Positions 3,988-5,652 of a stretch of DNA of 5,652 bases are shown one piece after another. This stretch comes from Fimbriimonadaceae bacterium. GTDB lineage: Bacteria > Armatimonadota > Fimbriimonadia > Fimbriimonadales > Fimbriimonadaceae. The first letter of the stretch is position 1, and each line of letters opens with the position of its first letter. Both the position numbers and the translations under genes were made by a program. Location: contig JAKRSE010000384.1 of the NCBI GenBank assembly GCA_022402505.1, positions 1-5,652 of the forward strand, written 5' to 3'. Below the pieces are notes generated by a model that searched no databases, was not told where the DNA came from, and was given only the letters and a program-made list of their open reading frames with translations.

Positions 3988-5652
3988 TCACGGACCGGCT
4001 CCACCGCCGAAGGCGCGTCTGGCCTCTTCAAGGGTCAGCCGGCCGTCGCCGTTCTGATCGGCGGAGCTGATCCTGGACCAGAAGGCGCCCGCCTCCGCCT
4101 CCGTGACAAACCCGTCCTGATTTCGGTCCAGACGACGGAAGGTGGCTTCAACGCCGGCTCCGGCCCCTGCCCCACCCGGCCGACGGCGGATCCCTGGGCC
4201 CGACTCCCCTGGCTTCTCACCCGGGATGATGTATTCGATGTAGCCCAGGTGCATCTCGTCGTAGGTCTGCGCTCCCCATCGAACCGTCCTGGTGTGATCC
4301 GGATTGGCCGGGTTGTCCTCGCTGTTGTCGTACCAGGCGGTGAACTTCAGGGTGTCGCCGGCAACGACCTTGCGGGGCGTCTTCAGAACGTAGTTGAGCT
4401 GCCAGTTGAAGTCATAGCGGGGCACGTCCAGGAGAACCTCCGAAGCTCCATTCGACATCAGCTCGTATCGGGCGGCCGCCCCGCGCACGTGCATGTGCGG
4501 CAGGAAGGAGAGAATCTCCACCTCGCGAGGGACCGAGAGCTGGGCCTCGACCTGGTGCCTCTTTGCGCCCGGAGGGATCGCAAAGCGAAGGTTCGCCAAG
4601 CTGGCCGTGTGCACCTCGCTGGTCACCGGCTCCTTGGCAAAGATGAACCCGATCTTCGTCTGGTCCGTGGTCTCGCGGCCATACGGCGTGTAGTGGAGCT
4701 GGAACCGGAGAACCGCTCCTTTCGGAATCCGTTTGGCGAGCCCCTTCGGATAGGTCAGGGCGCTGTTGCCGGGGACGTAGATTCCAAAGAAGCCGCTCAG
4801 TTCGTCGGCCGTTTCCGGATCGACATCCTGGCGGGCCCGCCGCCCGATGGCGGAGTCCGGGGTGCGGACGAAGACGAGGACGTGATGGACCGCTCGGCGG
4901 TCGCCTGGGATGACCTCGATCTTCTCCACCCACTTGTCCTCGTCAAAGCCCGTCGGCACGCTGATGTTCACATACGGCATCACGCCGGACTCCTGAATCT
5001 GCACGGGCTCGGGGAGCTGGAAGACGGCGTCGGGCTTCCCGATCGTCCAGCCGGATTCGAATGCGAGGGGCTGCGGGGCATCCTGGGGATCGCCCTTGGG
5101 CATGCCCCCTGCCACCCACTGCTTCAGCGCGGCCTTGTCTTCATCAGGCAGAGACATGTCGTTTCGCCACGGTCCGCCCTCAGTCGCAAACCAGGGGGGC
5201 ATGATCCCCTCCTCCACGACGAACTCAAGCATCCTGGCTCTCGACCTGACCGCCTCGTACCCGTCGAGCGAGAACGGGGCGACTCCTCCCGGGCGATGAC
5301 ACGACATGCAGCTCCGCTGAATGATGTGCTGAATTCTCCCATGGAAGGTCGGAACGGACGGAGCGGTTGCCGCGACCGGGGGATTCAACAGGCAGCCCGG
5401 GGCTGAGGTCGCGGGCACCTTCACCTCGCGGCCCGCCAACACGGCGTCAAGGGCGTCTACCAGGTAGCGGTTTTGGGGTTTCGGCAGAGCTGCGCCAATC
5501 GAGTACTGATCATCGACCGCCCCCCGGTAGACGAGTCTGCCGGCCCGATCAAGAACAAACGTTTCGGTCGTCGTCTTCGCCCCCAGAGCCTTGACCCAGA
5601 GTCCCTTCGGGTCGTGGACATAGGGAGAATCCAGTTTCAGCCGGGAAACCAG
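3988..5652 (-). CDS. Redoxin / cytochrome c / copper type II monooxygenase-like / EF-hand fusion protein (5' end outside window)
   Basis: The frame is open from the right edge to the TGA at 3988-3990, giving 554 residues of a longer protein. Residues 1-90 are the C-terminal half of a thioredoxin-fold redoxin domain (TFVLDRAGRLVYRGAVDDQY, then LVDALDAVLAG); its active-site region is outside the window. Residues 104-190 form a small cytochrome c domain with the heme motif CMSCH at 115-119 and a possible distal Met in IMPPW (150-154). Residues about 200-475 resemble the two-domain copper type II monooxygenase (PHM-like) fold: HH 256-257, H320, HMH 386-388 and M467 correspond in order and spacing to the copper ligands of PHM. 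A Gly/Pro-rich linker (480-500) leads to two EF-hand loops (509-520 and 532-543). The heme site implies a periplasmic or exterior location. A GTG at 5440-5442 is in frame but is not the start, because the redoxin domain continues upstream of it. The true function is unknown; such fusions are usually annotated only by domain. Confidence 0.9.
   Translation of the reverse strand: MVSRLKLDSPYVHDPKGLWVKALGAKTTTETFVLDRAGRLVYRGAVDDQYSIGAALPKPQNRYLVDALDAVLAGREVKVPATSAPGCLLNPPVAATAPSVPTFHGRIQHIIQRSCMSCHRPGGVAPFSLDGYEAVRSRARMLEFVVEEGIMPPWFATEGGPWRNDMSLPDEDKAALKQWVAGGMPKGDPQDAPQPLAFESGWTIGKPDAVFQLPEPVQIQESGVMPYVNISVPTGFDEDKWVEKIEVIPGDRRAVHHVLVFVRTPDSAIGRRARQDVDPETADELSGFFGIYVPGNSALTYPKGLAKRIPKGAVLRFQLHYTPYGRETTDQTKIGFIFAKEPVTSEVHTASLANLRFAIPPGAKRHQVEAQLSVPREVEILSFLPHMHVRGAAARYELMSNGASEVLLDVPRYDFNWQLNYVLKTPRKVVAGDTLKFTAWYDNSEDNPANPDHTRTVRWGAQTYDEMHLGYIEYIIPGEKPGESGPGIRRRPGGAGAGAGVEATFRRLDRNQDGFVTEAEAGAFWSRISSADQNGDGRLTLEEARRAFGGGAGP

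Noticed and set aside
3654..4057. Several short overlapping frames on both strands in the spacer
   Set aside because: They are open in most frames at once, which is typical of GC-rich non-coding DNA. They lack start signals and recognisable protein features.
4249..5406. 385-codon open frame on the + strand
   Set aside because: It lies wholly antisense to the redoxin/cytochrome/copper fusion gene, whose motifs are clear. The antisense product is rich in Arg, Gly and His with no recognisable domain.
1..5652. CRISPR array, tandem repeats or insertion sequence
   Set aside because: I saw no regularly spaced repeats, no transposase and no target-site duplications in the window.

Overview
The window looks like planctomycete chromosomal DNA. 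The reasons are its high GC content outside one gene, the absence of clear Shine-Dalgarno sequences, and a redoxin / c-type cytochrome / copper-monooxygenase-like / EF-hand fusion of the kind common in Planctomycetes and their relatives. The phylum assignment is inferred from gene content; no marker gene is present.

Layout, left to right. (1) The 3' end of an M28 family zinc peptidase gene on the + strand (1-492), including the GGDH motif and a fibronectin-III-like tail. (2) A convergent gene for an unrecognised 260-residue protein on the - strand (482-1264), overlapping the peptidase gene by 11 bases. (3) A divergently transcribed GH130 family mannoside phosphorylase/glycosidase (1355-2332, +), the best-preserved enzyme in the window. 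(4) A 265-base spacer with two sets of inverted repeats, leading to tRNA-Glu(UUC) with encoded CCA (2598-2674). (5) A lower-GC, tryptophan-rich orphan protein (2776-3705, +) that looks like accessory DNA beside the tRNA. (6) A 282-base spacer (3706-3987) with hairpins and weak inverted ends, possibly a dispersed repeat. (7) A large multidomain protein on the - strand (3988 to the right edge), whose N-terminus lies outside the window.

The genes do not form an operon: strands alternate and no two neighbours share a pathway. The GH130 enzyme would act on beta-mannosides in the cytoplasm. The M28 peptidase and the redoxin/cytochrome/copper protein are both likely exported, but their signal peptides lie outside the window.

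I found no convincing new multi-gene system. The items most worth a second look are the four-part fusion protein, which keeps a full set of candidate copper ligands, the compositionally odd orphan beside tRNA-Glu, and the structured spacers on either side of that orphan.
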